Source of the DNA: Thiemannella venezuelensis
Lineage (GTDB): Bacteria; Actinomycetota; Actinomycetes; Streptosporangiales; Streptosporangiaceae
Direction: 5' to 3'
Length of the DNA stretch: 64,000 nucleotides
Assembly (NCBI RefSeq): GCF_014203605.1
Contig: NZ_JACHJJ010000002.1
Span: forward strand, 124,001 to 188,000
A program made the translations under genes and the position numbers. A model generated the notes under the pieces. It saw only the letters and a program-made list of their open reading frames with translations. It made no database searches and had not been told where the DNA came from. The stretch's first letter is position 1; each line of letters opens with the position of its first letter. Of this stretch, positions 35,037-43,559 are shown piece after piece.

Positions 35037-36043
35037 CGTCGTTCCTTCCGGAGCATGAACACCAGGTACGTGCCGCCGAGCGCGGCGGTCATGATCCCCA
35101 CGGGGAGCTGGACGGGCGCGAGCACGCGCTGCGCGGCCAGGTCGGCCCCCGCCAGCAGGACCGCGCCCATCAGGGCGGAGGAGACCAGAGTGATGCCGGG
35201 GGAGCGGGAGACCCGCCGGGCGAGCTGGGGGGCCGCCATCGCGATGAAGATCACCGGACCGGCGGCCGCGGTGGCGACGCCGCACAGCAGCACGCCCGCC
35301 GCGATGGCCGCCGCGCGCACCGGCTCCACCCGGATCCCGGCGGCCCTGGCCGCGTCGTCGCCCATCTCCATCATCCGCAGCGGCCGGGAGACCAGCGCGC
35401 AGACCGGCAGGAGGACCGCCAGCGCGCAGGCGACCGGGACCGCGTGCTCCCAGCCGCGCCCGCTCAGGCTGCCGGTGATCCAGGCGCCCGCGCTGGCGGC
35501 GTCGTTGATGTTGGCCCGGGTCAGCAGGTACCAGTCGGCGGAGACCAGCAGCGCGCTGACGCCGATGCCGACGAGGATCAGCCGGTAGTTCTGCACGCCG
35601 CCCCGGAACGCCAGCGCGTAGACCAGCAGCGCGCACGCCACGCAGCCCAGCAGCGAGCCGCCCGCGATCTGCCAGGCGGACCCTCCCATCATGACCGCGA
35701 CGATGCCGCCGGTCGAGGCGCCGGCGGTGAAGCCGATGAAGTCGGGGCTGCCGAGCGGGTTGCGGGTCAGGCTCTGGAAGATCGCGCCGCTCAGCCCGAA
35801 CGCCGCTCCGACCAGCAGGCCCGTCACGACCCGGGGCGCGCGCAGCCTGCCGACGATGAGCTCGGCGGCCGGGGTGCCCTGGCCGAACAGCGAGGACACG
35901 ATGTCGGGGATGGGGACGGTGAACTCGCCGGTGGAGAGGGAGACCAGGCTGACCGCGACGCCCGTGAGGATCATCGCGACCGCGGCGGCGACTCCGCGGG
36001 GGGAGAGCCGCGCGGACCACGGGCCCAGGCGGAGGACGGTCAT
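35033..36043 (-). CDS. Ferric-siderophore ABC transporter permease (FecCD family, FepG type)
   Basis: A 336-residue integral membrane permease with about nine to ten hydrophobic helices. The FecCD motifs LRAPRVVTGLLVGAAFGLSGAIFQSLTRNPLGSPDFIG and the ATPase-coupling GDDAARAAGIRVEPVR are clear. It forms a heterodimer with the next permease. An 88-bp gap separates it from that gene, without a visible terminator. Confidence 0.92.
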   Translation of the reverse strand: MTVLRLGPWSARLSPRGVAAAVAMILTGVAVSLVSLSTGEFTVPIPDIVSSLFGQGTPAAELIVGRLRAPRVVTGLLVGAAFGLSGAIFQSLTRNPLGSPDFIGFTAGASTGGIVAVMMGGSAWQIAGGSLLGCVACALLVYALAFRGGVQNYRLILVGIGVSALLVSADWYLLTRANINDAASAGAWITGSLSGRGWEHAVPVACALAVLLPVCALVSRPLRMMEMGDDAARAAGIRVEPVRAAAIAAGVLLCGVATAAAGPVIFIAMAAPQLARRVSRSPGITLVSSALMGAVLLAGADLAAQRVLAPVQLPVGIMTAALGGTYLVFMLRKERR

Positions 36044-36131
36044 GGGGCCGGGCTCCTTGTCGCGGAGGACGTCGAACGGGGGCGAGGCGGCGCCGGGCGG
36101 GAGGTGCGGCGCGGCGGGGACGGGCGGGCGG

Positions 36132-37235
36132 TCACAGCGCGGCGAGTCTTCTGCGACGGGCGAGGAGGATGAACACCGGGGCGCCGACGACGGAGCACAT
36201 GATGCCCACCTGCACCTCCTCGGGTGCCGCGATCACCCGGCCGACGATGTCGGAGCCGAGCAGCACCAGGGGGGAGAGCACGGCGGTGTACGGCAGCACC
36301 CAGCGCTGGTCGGGGCCGGTGAAGGAGCGCACCGCGTGCGGTACGGCCAGGCCGACGAACCAGAGCGGTCCGGCGGCGGCGGTGGCGGATCCGCACAGCA
36401 GGGTGACGGCGATCGCGGTCAGCGCCCGGGTACGGCCCACGCCCACGCCGAGGGCGCGTCCCGCGTCGTCGCCGAGGGCGAGCGCGTTGAGCGGCCCGGC
36501 CAGCAGCAGCCCGAGGACCAGGCCGGCGGCGAGGAACGGCGCGAGCCGTACGGCGATCTCGGGGGTCGGCCCGGCCAGCGAACCGGTCAGCCAGAACCGC
36601 ATCCGGTCGAAGGTGGCGGTGTCCATGCGGAGGATCGCCGAGGACGCGGCGTGGAAGACCATGCCCAGGGCGACGCCCGCCAGCGCCAGCCGTACCGGGC
36701 TCGTTCCGGACCGTCCCGCCGAGCCCAGCGCGTAGACCAGGACGGCCGAGAGCGCCGCTCCGGCGAAGGCGAACCAGACGTAGACCGCCGGGTCGGACAG
36801 GCCCAGCAGCCCGAGGGCGACGGTCACGCCGAGCGCGGCGCCGTAGTTGACGCCGAGCAGGCCCGGGTCGGCCAGCGGGTTGCGGGTCAGACTCTGCATG
36901 AGCGCCCCGGCCAGGCCGAGCGCCGCGCCCACCCCGAGACCGAGGAAGGTGCGCGGCACGCGCAACTCCCGGATCACGGTGTGGTCGACCGAGCCGTCGG
37001 GCGAGGTCAGCGCGTCCACCACGGTGGAGAGCGGGACCGAACGGGAGCCCACGGCGATGCTGACCAGCACCAGCAGCACCAGAACGCCGACGGAGGCCAG
37101 CAGCCCTGCGGCCAGCGCGGCGGAGCGCCCTCTGCGGCGGCGCGGCGGCGCCTGCCCGGGCGCCGGTCCGGGATCCCGCCCGGGCGCCGCCTCGATCACA
37201 CCGGCCGGGCTCACCCGACCCCCCTTCGTCTTCAC
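36132..37235 (-). CDS. Ferric-siderophore ABC transporter permease (FecCD family, FepD type)
   Basis: A 367-residue membrane permease, partner of the FepG-type one. It contains ELRVPRTFLGLGVGAALGLAGALMQSLTRNPLADPGLLG and GDDAGRALGVGVGRTRAL. The first 40 residues are a polar Pro/Arg-rich extension before the first helix. The upstream region carries an iron box 3 bp from the start, so this is the first gene of the iron-repressed operon. Confidence 0.92.
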   Translation of the reverse strand: MKTKGGRVSPAGVIEAAPGRDPGPAPGQAPPRRRRGRSAALAAGLLASVGVLVLLVLVSIAVGSRSVPLSTVVDALTSPDGSVDHTVIRELRVPRTFLGLGVGAALGLAGALMQSLTRNPLADPGLLGVNYGAALGVTVALGLLGLSDPAVYVWFAFAGAALSAVLVYALGSAGRSGTSPVRLALAGVALGMVFHAASSAILRMDTATFDRMRFWLTGSLAGPTPEIAVRLAPFLAAGLVLGLLLAGPLNALALGDDAGRALGVGVGRTRALTAIAVTLLCGSATAAAGPLWFVGLAVPHAVRSFTGPDQRWVLPYTAVLSPLVLLGSDIVGRVIAAPEEVQVGIMCSVVGAPVFILLARRRRLAAL

Positions 37236-37237
37236 AG

Positions 37238-37286
37238 TTAGGTAAGGCTAATCTAAAGTTCAACTACTCAGGTAAGCCTAACCTTT
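37238..37286. promoter_or_regulatory. Two iron boxes (DmdR/IdeR type) between divergent siderophore genes
   Basis: TTAGGTAAGGCTAATCTAA (37238-37256) and TCAGGTAAGCCTAACCTTT (37268-37286) fit the known DmdR/IdeR operator TWAGGTWAGSCTWACCTWA closely. One lies next to each divergent start, so iron-loaded regulator should silence both operons. Confidence 0.88.
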
Positions 37287-37296
37287 GGAGAGGGAA

Positions 37297-38319
37297 ATGT
37301 CGCTACCCGTCCTGTCCCGGAGGGGGTTCCTGGCCGCCGGTCTCGGCACCGCCCTGCTCACCCTCACCGCCTGCGGAGAGGGAGCGGAGAAGGCCCCGGA
37401 AGGCGCCGCATCCCCCTCCGCGCCGGCCGCGGGCCCGTGGAGCTTCACCGACGACAGGGGCAAGAAGATCGACCTGCCCAAGCGTCCCGAGCGGATCGTG
37501 GCGCAGATCGGCGCCGCCGCCGTGCTCTGGGACTTCGGCGTCCGGCCGATCGCGGTCTTCGGCCCGCACAAGCTGAAGGACGGGTCCAAGGACCCGCAGA
37601 TCGGCGACGTCGACCTGGCCAAGGTGGAGACGCTCGGCAACGTCTGGGACGAGTTCAACGTCGAGAAGTACATCTCGCTCCAGCCCGAGCTGCTGATCAG
37701 CGGCATGTACAACGGCGACACCCTCTGGTATGTCCCGGAGAAGTCCACCGCCACCATCGAGCAGGTCGCGCCCACCCTCGGCGTCAAGCTGTTCGGCAGG
37801 TCGATCCCCAACCTGATCGCCAAGTACGGCGAGGTGGCCGCGTCCCTCGGCGCCGACCTGAACGCCCCCGCGGTGACCGGGGCGAAGGCCGGGTTCGAGG
37901 CGGCGTCCAAGGCGCTGCCCACCCCCGAGGCCAGGCAGTTGAAGATCATGGTCATGGCGGGCGGTCCGGAGGCACTGTGGATCGCCCACTTCAAGGACCA
38001 CATCGACGTGGGCTACATGAAGGAGCTGGGCCTGGACGTCGTCGTCCCCGACAAGGTCGAGAAGACCGGCTACTGGGAGACCCTGAGCTGGGAGAACGCC
38101 GACAAGTACGACGCGGACGTGATCCTCGTCGACGCCCGCGCCCAGTCCATGCAGGTCCCGGAGATGATGAAGAAGCCGACCTTCGCCCAGCTTCCCGCGG
38201 TCAAGGCCGGGCAGGTCTACCCCTGGCGCGCCGAGCAGCGCTACAGCTACCAGGGCTACACCGCCATGCTGGAGGAGCTCGCCGCCAACCTGGCCAAGGC
38301 CAAGAAGCTCGACGGCTGA
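37297..38319 (+). CDS. Iron-siderophore binding lipoprotein
   Basis: A 340-residue periplasmic-type binding protein of the FepB/FhuD (Peripla_BP_2) family. The N terminus reads LSRRGFLAAGLGTALLTLTAC: a twin-arginine motif plus a lipobox, so it is probably Tat-exported and lipid-anchored. The binding domain follows (KRPERIVAQIGAAAVLWDFGV...LLISGMYNGDTLW...VEKTGYWETLSWENADKYDADVILVD). ATG 37297 has GGAGAGGG just upstream. It is divergent from the permease/ATPase operon and shares its iron boxes. Confidence 0.92.
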   Translation: MSLPVLSRRGFLAAGLGTALLTLTACGEGAEKAPEGAASPSAPAAGPWSFTDDRGKKIDLPKRPERIVAQIGAAAVLWDFGVRPIAVFGPHKLKDGSKDPQIGDVDLAKVETLGNVWDEFNVEKYISLQPELLISGMYNGDTLWYVPEKSTATIEQVAPTLGVKLFGRSIPNLIAKYGEVAASLGADLNAPAVTGAKAGFEAASKALPTPEARQLKIMVMAGGPEALWIAHFKDHIDVGYMKELGLDVVVPDKVEKTGYWETLSWENADKYDADVILVDARAQSMQVPEMMKKPTFAQLPAVKAGQVYPWRAEQRYSYQGYTAMLEELAANLAKAKKLDG

Positions 38320-38320
38320 C

Positions 38321-38346
38321 GGGCGCCCGGGGGGACGGGGGCGCCC
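38321..38346 (+). terminator. Hairpin after the siderophore-binding gene
   Basis: GGGCGCCC (38321-38328) pairs with its repeat at 38339-38346, directly after the stop. Confidence 0.5.
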
Positions 38347-38382
38347 CACCGCCAGGCGCGGGCACCCGAGGCGCGGGCACCG

Positions 38383-40779
38383 TCAGGCGTAGGCGCCGCG
38401 GACCTCGACGATGTCGGCCAGCGGGAACTCCAGGTAGTCCCCGGCCTCCTCGCACCACGCGTCGAGCACGCCGCTGCGCAGTTCGCCGTGGCTGATGGTG
38501 GCGGTCAGGCCGTCGGCCAGGGTGATCCCCGCCCGGACGCCGCGGTCCACCACGAAGCCGAGCAGGGACTGCTGGGCGGTGGGCAGCCGGGAGGCCATCC
38601 GGCCGATGACCGCCCACGTGCGCCCGGCGGTCCGCGGGCCCCCGCCCTCGGCGGCGAACAGCCGCCGTGCGTGCTCGCGCGGGTCCGGCGGCGGCTCCAC
38701 CAGCACCTGGGCGGGCGGCTCCAGTTCGGCGACCTGGCCGCCGGGCAGCAGGATCAGCCGCCCGCCCTGCGGCTCCTCGATCCGGGCGCGCCGGATGGTG
38801 ATCTCCCCGGTGTCCTCGACGGGCACCGGGGCGTAGCCGTTCTCCCGCAGCGCGGCGAGGGTCCGGTCGGCGGGCATCGCGCTGGCCAGCACGGTCGGCG
38901 CGAGCAGCCGCAGGCCCAGCCTGCCCAGCCGCCGGTGGGCGGCGATCTCGGCCAGCAGCGCCGGGTCGGAGGCCTGCACGATGCAGGCGACCGTGGTCAC
39001 GGTCACCTCGCCGTGCCGTCTGGCCACGTCGCGCACCAGGTAGTCGAGGGGCTGGGGGACCGTGCCCACCTCGCCGAGGTCGGCCAGCAGTCCCTCGGCG
39101 GTGTAGCCGGAGTCCAGGGCGCCGCGCACGCTCGCCGGGCTGAAGCGCCACACCGAGGCCGCTCCGCGCGACTCCCGCTCGGCGACCCGGTCCAGCAGCT
39201 CGGCGAGCTCGGTGGAGGGCGGCCCGGTCACCACCGCGGTCAGGTCGGCGCCGAACAGGGCGCTCCGCCGCACGCTGGCCAGGGCTCTGGTCGAGCACTC
39301 CACCAGAACCGGGTCGTGTTCCACGGCCGGTGAGGAGTCGTCGGTCTCATCCCCGGCGTCGGCGTCCAGGGCGGCCAGGGCGCGGCCCAGATCGGTGATC
39401 GCGTCCTGGGCCACCAGTCCGAGCAGCCGGGCCTCCTCCAGCACTCCGGGGACGCACTCGGCGAGCAGCGCCCGGTCGAGCAGCGGGGCGTGCCAGTGGG
39501 TCAGCCGGACCAGGCCGGCGCGGTCGGCGCAGGCCGTACTGGCCGGGAGGCCGGCCAGCACGCCGAGAACCGCGCGGCGGGCCCGGGCCACCGCGGGCCC
39601 GGAGGGGTCGTCGCCGAGCACCGTGCCGTACTTGCCGCCGCTGCGGCGCAGCGACGAGCGCTCCATCCGCCACCACGCCGCCAGCAGCACCCGGAGCCGG
39701 GCCGCCGCGTCGTCCAGCCGCCACCGGTCGAACCGCTCGGTGGGCACCAGCCCGCCGGCCGGCTCGTCCCAGGCCAGCAGCCGGGCCACCGCGCAGATCT
39801 CCAGCAGCAGCCGGGTCTCGTCCTCGTCGCAGCCGGTCTCCTTGGCCACCCGCCGGACCTCGCGCACCCCGACGCCGCCCGCCTTGAGCAGCGGCAGCGG
39901 GGTCTTGGCGGTGTTCTCCAGCATCGCGGCACACCGCTCGACCACGTGCGGGGCGGCCAGCGTCATCAGGTGGTCCACGCCCTCGGGGTCCACCGGGTGC
40001 GTGGCGAGGTCGGGCGGGACGGGGGTGAAGGGCGGGCGGTAGTCGGGGCCGCGCAGCGCGAGCGCCACCTCCCGCGGCATCTCGGCCACGTTCCAGCTGG
40101 GCCGGAAGACCAGTCCGTGGTCGGCGGCCCACTTCTCGGGGGTGCCCGGCACGACGAACCGGCCGCCGTCCACGTCGCGGACCGGGCCGTCCCAGGCGAA
40201 CTCCTCCAGCAGCCGGCCGGCCCCGGCGGGGGCCCGCTCCAGCAGGGCGGCCACCCGCGCCGGGTCGGACAGGATCTCGGAGATCCTGGTGACGGTGCGC
40301 CGTTTGGGACCGTGCGGCAGGCCGAGCGAGCGCGCGAGCCCGCGCAGGGCGTCGGCGCTGACCGTCCAGGAGTTCAGGTAGTGGGCCAGCGGCTCGCCCA
40401 GCCCGCAGGGGGCCGTCCACCAGCGGGCGAGCGCGCCGACGATCCGGACCCGCCCCTCGTCGTCGGGCCAGGCCAGCGCGTGGTCGAACAGCACGTCGAG
40501 CCAGGGGGCGAGCTCGGACGCCGGCACGCCCAGGAGGTCCGCCAGGGACTGCGGGCCGGCCTGGTCGCCCAGGACCAGCGAGGCCTCGGCCACCTCCAGG
40601 GCGGGCAGCGGCAGACGGCGCAGCACCTCCATCACGGCGAAGCCGTTGCCCAGCCGCTGCGCCAGGGTGTCCAGGCGGCGCGGCCACGGCGGGGCGATGG
40701 CGTCCAGCCGGTTGGCCAGGACTCGGGCGAGCCGTTCTTCGTCGAGGGTTTTCAACCAGCCGAGCAGGTGATCGTCCAT
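38383..40779 (-). CDS. Helicase-associated-domain protein (XPB/Ssl2-like N-domain), function unknown
   Basis: A 798-residue cytoplasmic protein. It lacks helicase Walker motifs; the C-terminal part (YLVRDVARRHGEVTVTTVACIVQASDPALLAEIAAHRRLGRLGLRLLAPTVLASAMPADRTLAALRENGYAPVPVE) matches the helicase-C3-type domain found next to XPB-like helicases in actinobacteria. The N-terminal half is helical and resembles winged-helix repeats. Homologues are common near DNA repair genes, but here no helicase is adjacent. A role in DNA repair is thus only a family-based guess. Confidence 0.8.
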   Translation of the reverse strand: MDDHLLGWLKTLDEERLARVLANRLDAIAPPWPRRLDTLAQRLGNGFAVMEVLRRLPLPALEVAEASLVLGDQAGPQSLADLLGVPASELAPWLDVLFDHALAWPDDEGRVRIVGALARWWTAPCGLGEPLAHYLNSWTVSADALRGLARSLGLPHGPKRRTVTRISEILSDPARVAALLERAPAGAGRLLEEFAWDGPVRDVDGGRFVVPGTPEKWAADHGLVFRPSWNVAEMPREVALALRGPDYRPPFTPVPPDLATHPVDPEGVDHLMTLAAPHVVERCAAMLENTAKTPLPLLKAGGVGVREVRRVAKETGCDEDETRLLLEICAVARLLAWDEPAGGLVPTERFDRWRLDDAAARLRVLLAAWWRMERSSLRRSGGKYGTVLGDDPSGPAVARARRAVLGVLAGLPASTACADRAGLVRLTHWHAPLLDRALLAECVPGVLEEARLLGLVAQDAITDLGRALAALDADAGDETDDSSPAVEHDPVLVECSTRALASVRRSALFGADLTAVVTGPPSTELAELLDRVAERESRGAASVWRFSPASVRGALDSGYTAEGLLADLGEVGTVPQPLDYLVRDVARRHGEVTVTTVACIVQASDPALLAEIAAHRRLGRLGLRLLAPTVLASAMPADRTLAALRENGYAPVPVEDTGEITIRRARIEEPQGGRLILLPGGQVAELEPPAQVLVEPPPDPREHARRLFAAEGGGPRTAGRTWAVIGRMASRLPTAQQSLLGFVVDRGVRAGITLADGLTATISHGELRSGVLDAWCEEAGDYLEFPLADIVEVRGAYA

Positions 40780-41174
40780 CTCGCAGCTCTCTTAGGAATC
40801 TCGCTCGGGGGACTCTCCGTGAGCCATGGACATCAACGGTAATGCAGAGGGCATGCCGGGGGGCATGCACCGCGCGGAATGCAACGCGTTCCATGGCGGG
40901 CGGGGCGCAGGGTGGCGGGTGCGGGACGGCCTGCGGCACGGTGGGGCGGCCTGCGGCGCGGCGGGGTGCGGCGCGGCGGGGGGCCGGGTGTGGCCCGCTC
41001 CGGGACCGGCGACGGGGGGATGCCGGTCCCGGAGCCGGCCGGCGCCAGGTGAGGGGAAGAGGCGGCGCCTTCTCCGGATGGTCTCTGCGGGGTCCCTCCG
41101 GGCGGTCCGGATGCCCGGGGACGGGGTGGGGCGGGCGGGGCGGGGGGCGGGCCGGCGGATCCGCGCGGGGCGGC
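40780..41174. other. 395-bp gap with no credible gene
   Basis: The region holds the upstream DNA of the helicase-associated gene and the 3' flank of the anti-sigma-like gene. It contains GCATGCC/GGCATGC arms (40851-40857, 40862-40868) with a GGGG loop and runs of GGCCTGCGGCGCGGCGG-like DNA. Open frames exist but have repetitive Gly/Arg composition and no ribosome site. Confidence 0.6.
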
Positions 41175-41807
41175 TCAGACGCCCGCGGGGGCCGGGCTCT
41201 CCGCGGAGGGTCCGGCGGGGCCCGGGAGGCCGGGCTCTCCGGGGGCCTCGCGGGTCTCGTGGGTCTCGTGGGCGAGGACGGCCCAGACGATCTTTCCGTA
41301 GGGGGCGAGCGGCGCCCAGCCCCAGCGGGCGCTGAGCGACTCGACGATGTGCAGCCCGAGCCCGCCGATCTCCAGGGGGGAGGGGTCGCGGAGGGTGGGG
41401 GAGCCGGAGCCCGGGTCGTTGAGGGCGCACACGACCAGGACGCCCCGGCGGATCAGGGAGAGCCGTACGGGCTCCCTGGTGCGGGAGTCGGCCAGCCGGA
41501 GCCCGTGCCGGATCGCGTTGGTGGCCAGCTCGGAGACGACCAGCTCCATGTTCTCGCACAGGCCGCCGAGCCGCCAGCCGGTGAGGGTCCCCAGGGCGAA
41601 GCTCCGCGCGGAGTGCACGGACTCGGTGTTCGGCGGGAGCACGAAAGTGGCGCTGGCCGCGGGGAACGCGGCCGTGGGCGTCGCCGGGGGACCGGACAGG
41701 AGGTCACGGGCCGCGTCGGGCCACCAGCCGACCGGGGGCCACCAGTCGAGCGCCGTCCACGTGGAACGCGGAGGAGCGGTTTGGGCGGACTGCACGCAGA
41801 TCATCAT
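41175..41807 (-). CDS. GHKL ATP-binding protein, anti-sigma factor-like
   Basis: A 210-residue protein with an RsbW-like histidine-kinase ATPase fold (about residues 60-180). The N box ENMELVVSELATNAIRHG and the G box GGLGLHIVESLSARWG are present. The C-terminal tail is Pro/Glu-rich. In actinomycetes such proteins pair with an XRE/DUF5753 regulator and a DUF397 protein, which are both next to it here on the other strand. Start at ATG 41807 (MMIC) or one codon later. Confidence 0.87.
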   Translation of the reverse strand: MMICVQSAQTAPPRSTWTALDWWPPVGWWPDAARDLLSGPPATPTAAFPAASATFVLPPNTESVHSARSFALGTLTGWRLGGLCENMELVVSELATNAIRHGLRLADSRTREPVRLSLIRRGVLVVCALNDPGSGSPTLRDPSPLEIGGLGLHIVESLSARWGWAPLAPYGKIVWAVLAHETHETREAPGEPGLPGPAGPSAESPAPAGV

Positions 41808-41822
41808 GAGGCAAACTCATGT

Positions 41823-41848
41823 GCAGGTGCAAGAGCGAATGCACGTGC
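41823..41848. promoter_or_regulatory. Inverted repeat between WhiJ-like genes
   Basis: GCAGGTGCA (41823-41831) and TGCACGTGC (41840-41848) form 9-bp arms with one mismatch and an 8-bp spacer, within the divergent promoter region of the ATPase gene and the XRE regulator gene. A likely operator for the XRE protein. Confidence 0.5.
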
Positions 41849-41981
41849 ATAAGGATCGTGCAGGCGCTACGGTACCCCTGATTCGGTAGCTTCCGGCAGA
41901 AAGGGGATCTTGTCATTGGCCGGGAAATCCCCGGCTGCGAGGTGACACACTGTCGATCAGGAAGCGAGCAAGGAGCACCAC

Positions 41982-42848
41982 GTGTCCATCGACCCTCCGG
42001 GTACCGGTTCCACCGTCCGGCGCATCATGCTCGGCGCGAGCCTGCGCCGCCTGCGTGAGGGGAACGGGCTCACCAGAGAGGCCGCGGGATTCCACATCCG
42101 CGCCTCCGAGTCCAAGATCAGCCGGATGGAGCTGGGCCGGGTGGGTTTCAAGACCCGGGACGTGGAGGACCTGCTCACCCTGTACGGCGTGCTCGACGAC
42201 GCGGAACGGCGCGGCCTGCTGGAGATGGTCCGCGAGGCGAACACCCCGGGCTGGTGGCACAAGTACGGCGATCTGCTGCCGGGCTGGTTCGCCACCTACG
42301 TGGGGCTGGAAGAGGCGGCGAACGTGATCCGCACCTACGAGGTGCAGTTCGTTCCCGGCCTCCTGCAGACGTCCGCCTACGCGCGCACCGTCTACCGGCT
42401 GGGCTACCCGGACGTGCCGGACGCGGAGATCGAGCGCCGCGTGCATATGCGCATGCAACGGCAGGACCGCCTGACGGCGAAGGGCGGCCCCCGCCTGTGG
42501 GCCGTCATCGACGAGGCGGCACTGAAGCGGCCGATCGGAGGCAGGGAGATCATGCGCGAGCAGCTCCAGCACCTGCTGGAGGCGGCCACGCTTCCCAACA
42601 TCACCCTCCAGGTGATGCCCTTCAAGTTCGGCATGCATGCGGCCGAGGGTGGCGCGTTCAGCATCCTCAGATTTCCCGAGTCCGACCTGTCGGACGTCGT
42701 TTACGTCGAGCAGCTCTGGGGGGCCCTCTACCTGGACAAGCGTGAGGACGTGGATCCATACCTCACGGCCATGGAGCAGCTGTGCGTGGAGAGCACAACG
42801 CCCGGGGGGACCACCGAGTTACTCGGCGCCCTTCTCAGAGAGATCTAA
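41982..42848 (+). CDS. XRE-family regulator with DUF5753 (WhiJ-like)
   Basis: A 288-residue protein. The N-terminal helix-turn-helix is at about residues 10-65 (LGASLRRLREGNGLTREAAGFHIRASESKISRMELGRVGFKTRDVEDLL); the rest is the DUF5753 ligand/partner domain (LEEAANVIRTYEVQFVPGLLQTSAYARTVYR...RMQRQDRL...LGSVAA-type end with PFKFGMHAAEGGAFSILRFPE). Regulators of this type (WhiJ, BldB-linked) control development and secondary metabolism in streptomycetes. GTG 41982 has AAGGAG 8 nt upstream. Its stop abuts the DUF397 start. Confidence 0.93.
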   Translation: MSIDPPGTGSTVRRIMLGASLRRLREGNGLTREAAGFHIRASESKISRMELGRVGFKTRDVEDLLTLYGVLDDAERRGLLEMVREANTPGWWHKYGDLLPGWFATYVGLEEAANVIRTYEVQFVPGLLQTSAYARTVYRLGYPDVPDAEIERRVHMRMQRQDRLTAKGGPRLWAVIDEAALKRPIGGREIMREQLQHLLEAATLPNITLQVMPFKFGMHAAEGGAFSILRFPESDLSDVVYVEQLWGALYLDKREDVDPYLTAMEQLCVESTTPGGTTELLGALLREI

Positions 42849-43085
42849 ATGGAGCAGACCTATAACGGCATGCCCGCCACGGACCTGGCCGGGGCCGACT
42901 GGCGAAAGAGCCGCTACAGCAACTCGCAGGGCAACTGCGTCGAGCTCGCCGAACTGCCGGACGGCAGCGTAGCGGTCAGGAACTCCCGCTTTCCGGACGG
43001 TCCGGCCCTGATCTACACCCGCGACGAGATCCGTGCGCTGGTGCTCGGGGTGAAGGACGGGGAGTTCGACAGCCTGACGGCGTAA
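42849..43085 (+). CDS. DUF397 protein (BldB-related partner)
   Basis: A 78-residue protein with the DUF397 core (DWRKSRYSNSQGNCVELAELPDGSVAVRNSRFPDGPALIYTRDEIRALVLGVKDGEFD). It starts at the base right after the XRE stop, so the two are translationally coupled. Members act with the neighbouring XRE regulator; the exact mechanism is not settled. Confidence 0.95.
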   Translation: MEQTYNGMPATDLAGADWRKSRYSNSQGNCVELAELPDGSVAVRNSRFPDGPALIYTRDEIRALVLGVKDGEFDSLTA

Positions 43086-43197
43086 CACCGTTTTTACCTC
43101 CGGCGCGCGCGATTAACCCGGGCGCGCCGGTCGCGTAACAGGGGAGACGGGCCGGCCGGGCAGAGTTCGGACCACAGTCAAGAAGGGGGACCGAACC

Positions 43198-43464
43198 GTG
43201 CTCGACCAGATGACCCTGTACCCCGTGGCCGACGACGTGCTGTTCGCGCCAGGCGGTCGCGTCGTGATCCGGACCTACGGAGTCGGGTCGGCGGCCACGG
43301 CCGGCGGCGCGCTCCCGGTGTCCTACCGCACATGGGTCACCGGGGTGCGCGACCGGCCGCGCTACTGGAGCTGGGGCCATTTCGAGGACGCCCGCCGGGG
43401 CCACCGGATGGTCGTCGAGTGGCTGACCGGCCGGGGCCCGCAGCCCGCCGCCGCGGCGGCCTGA
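43198..43464 (+). CDS. Small hypothetical protein (88 aa)
   Basis: A short protein with aromatic- and Arg-rich middle (VSYRTWVTGVRDRPRYWSWGHFEDARRGHRMVVEWLTGRG). The start GTG is well placed after AAGAAGGGGGACC. No motif is recognised. It sits between the DUF397 gene and an unknown gene, all on the plus strand. Confidence 0.65.
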   Translation: MLDQMTLYPVADDVLFAPGGRVVIRTYGVGSAATAGGALPVSYRTWVTGVRDRPRYWSWGHFEDARRGHRMVVEWLTGRGPQPAAAAA

Positions 43465-43526
43465 CCCGCGGCCCGCACCGCGATCCGCGCCCTGTACGGC
43501 CCGCACCTCCTCGGCTAGTCTACCAA

Positions 43527-43542
43527 CCAAGCATTCGCTTGG
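43527..43542. promoter_or_regulatory. TetR-type palindrome upstream of the 43560 gene
   Basis: CCAAGC-ATTC-GCTTGG is a perfect 6-4-6 inverted repeat 18 bp before the start. The AAGC-N4-GCTT core recurs at 45997-46008. Confidence 0.6.
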
Positions 43543-43559
43543 GATGGGGAGGCGCCTCC

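Noticed and set aside
40826-41335. Possible plus-strand gene in the 395-bp gap
   Set aside because: No ribosome site, Gly/Arg-repeat composition and overlap with the ATPase gene.
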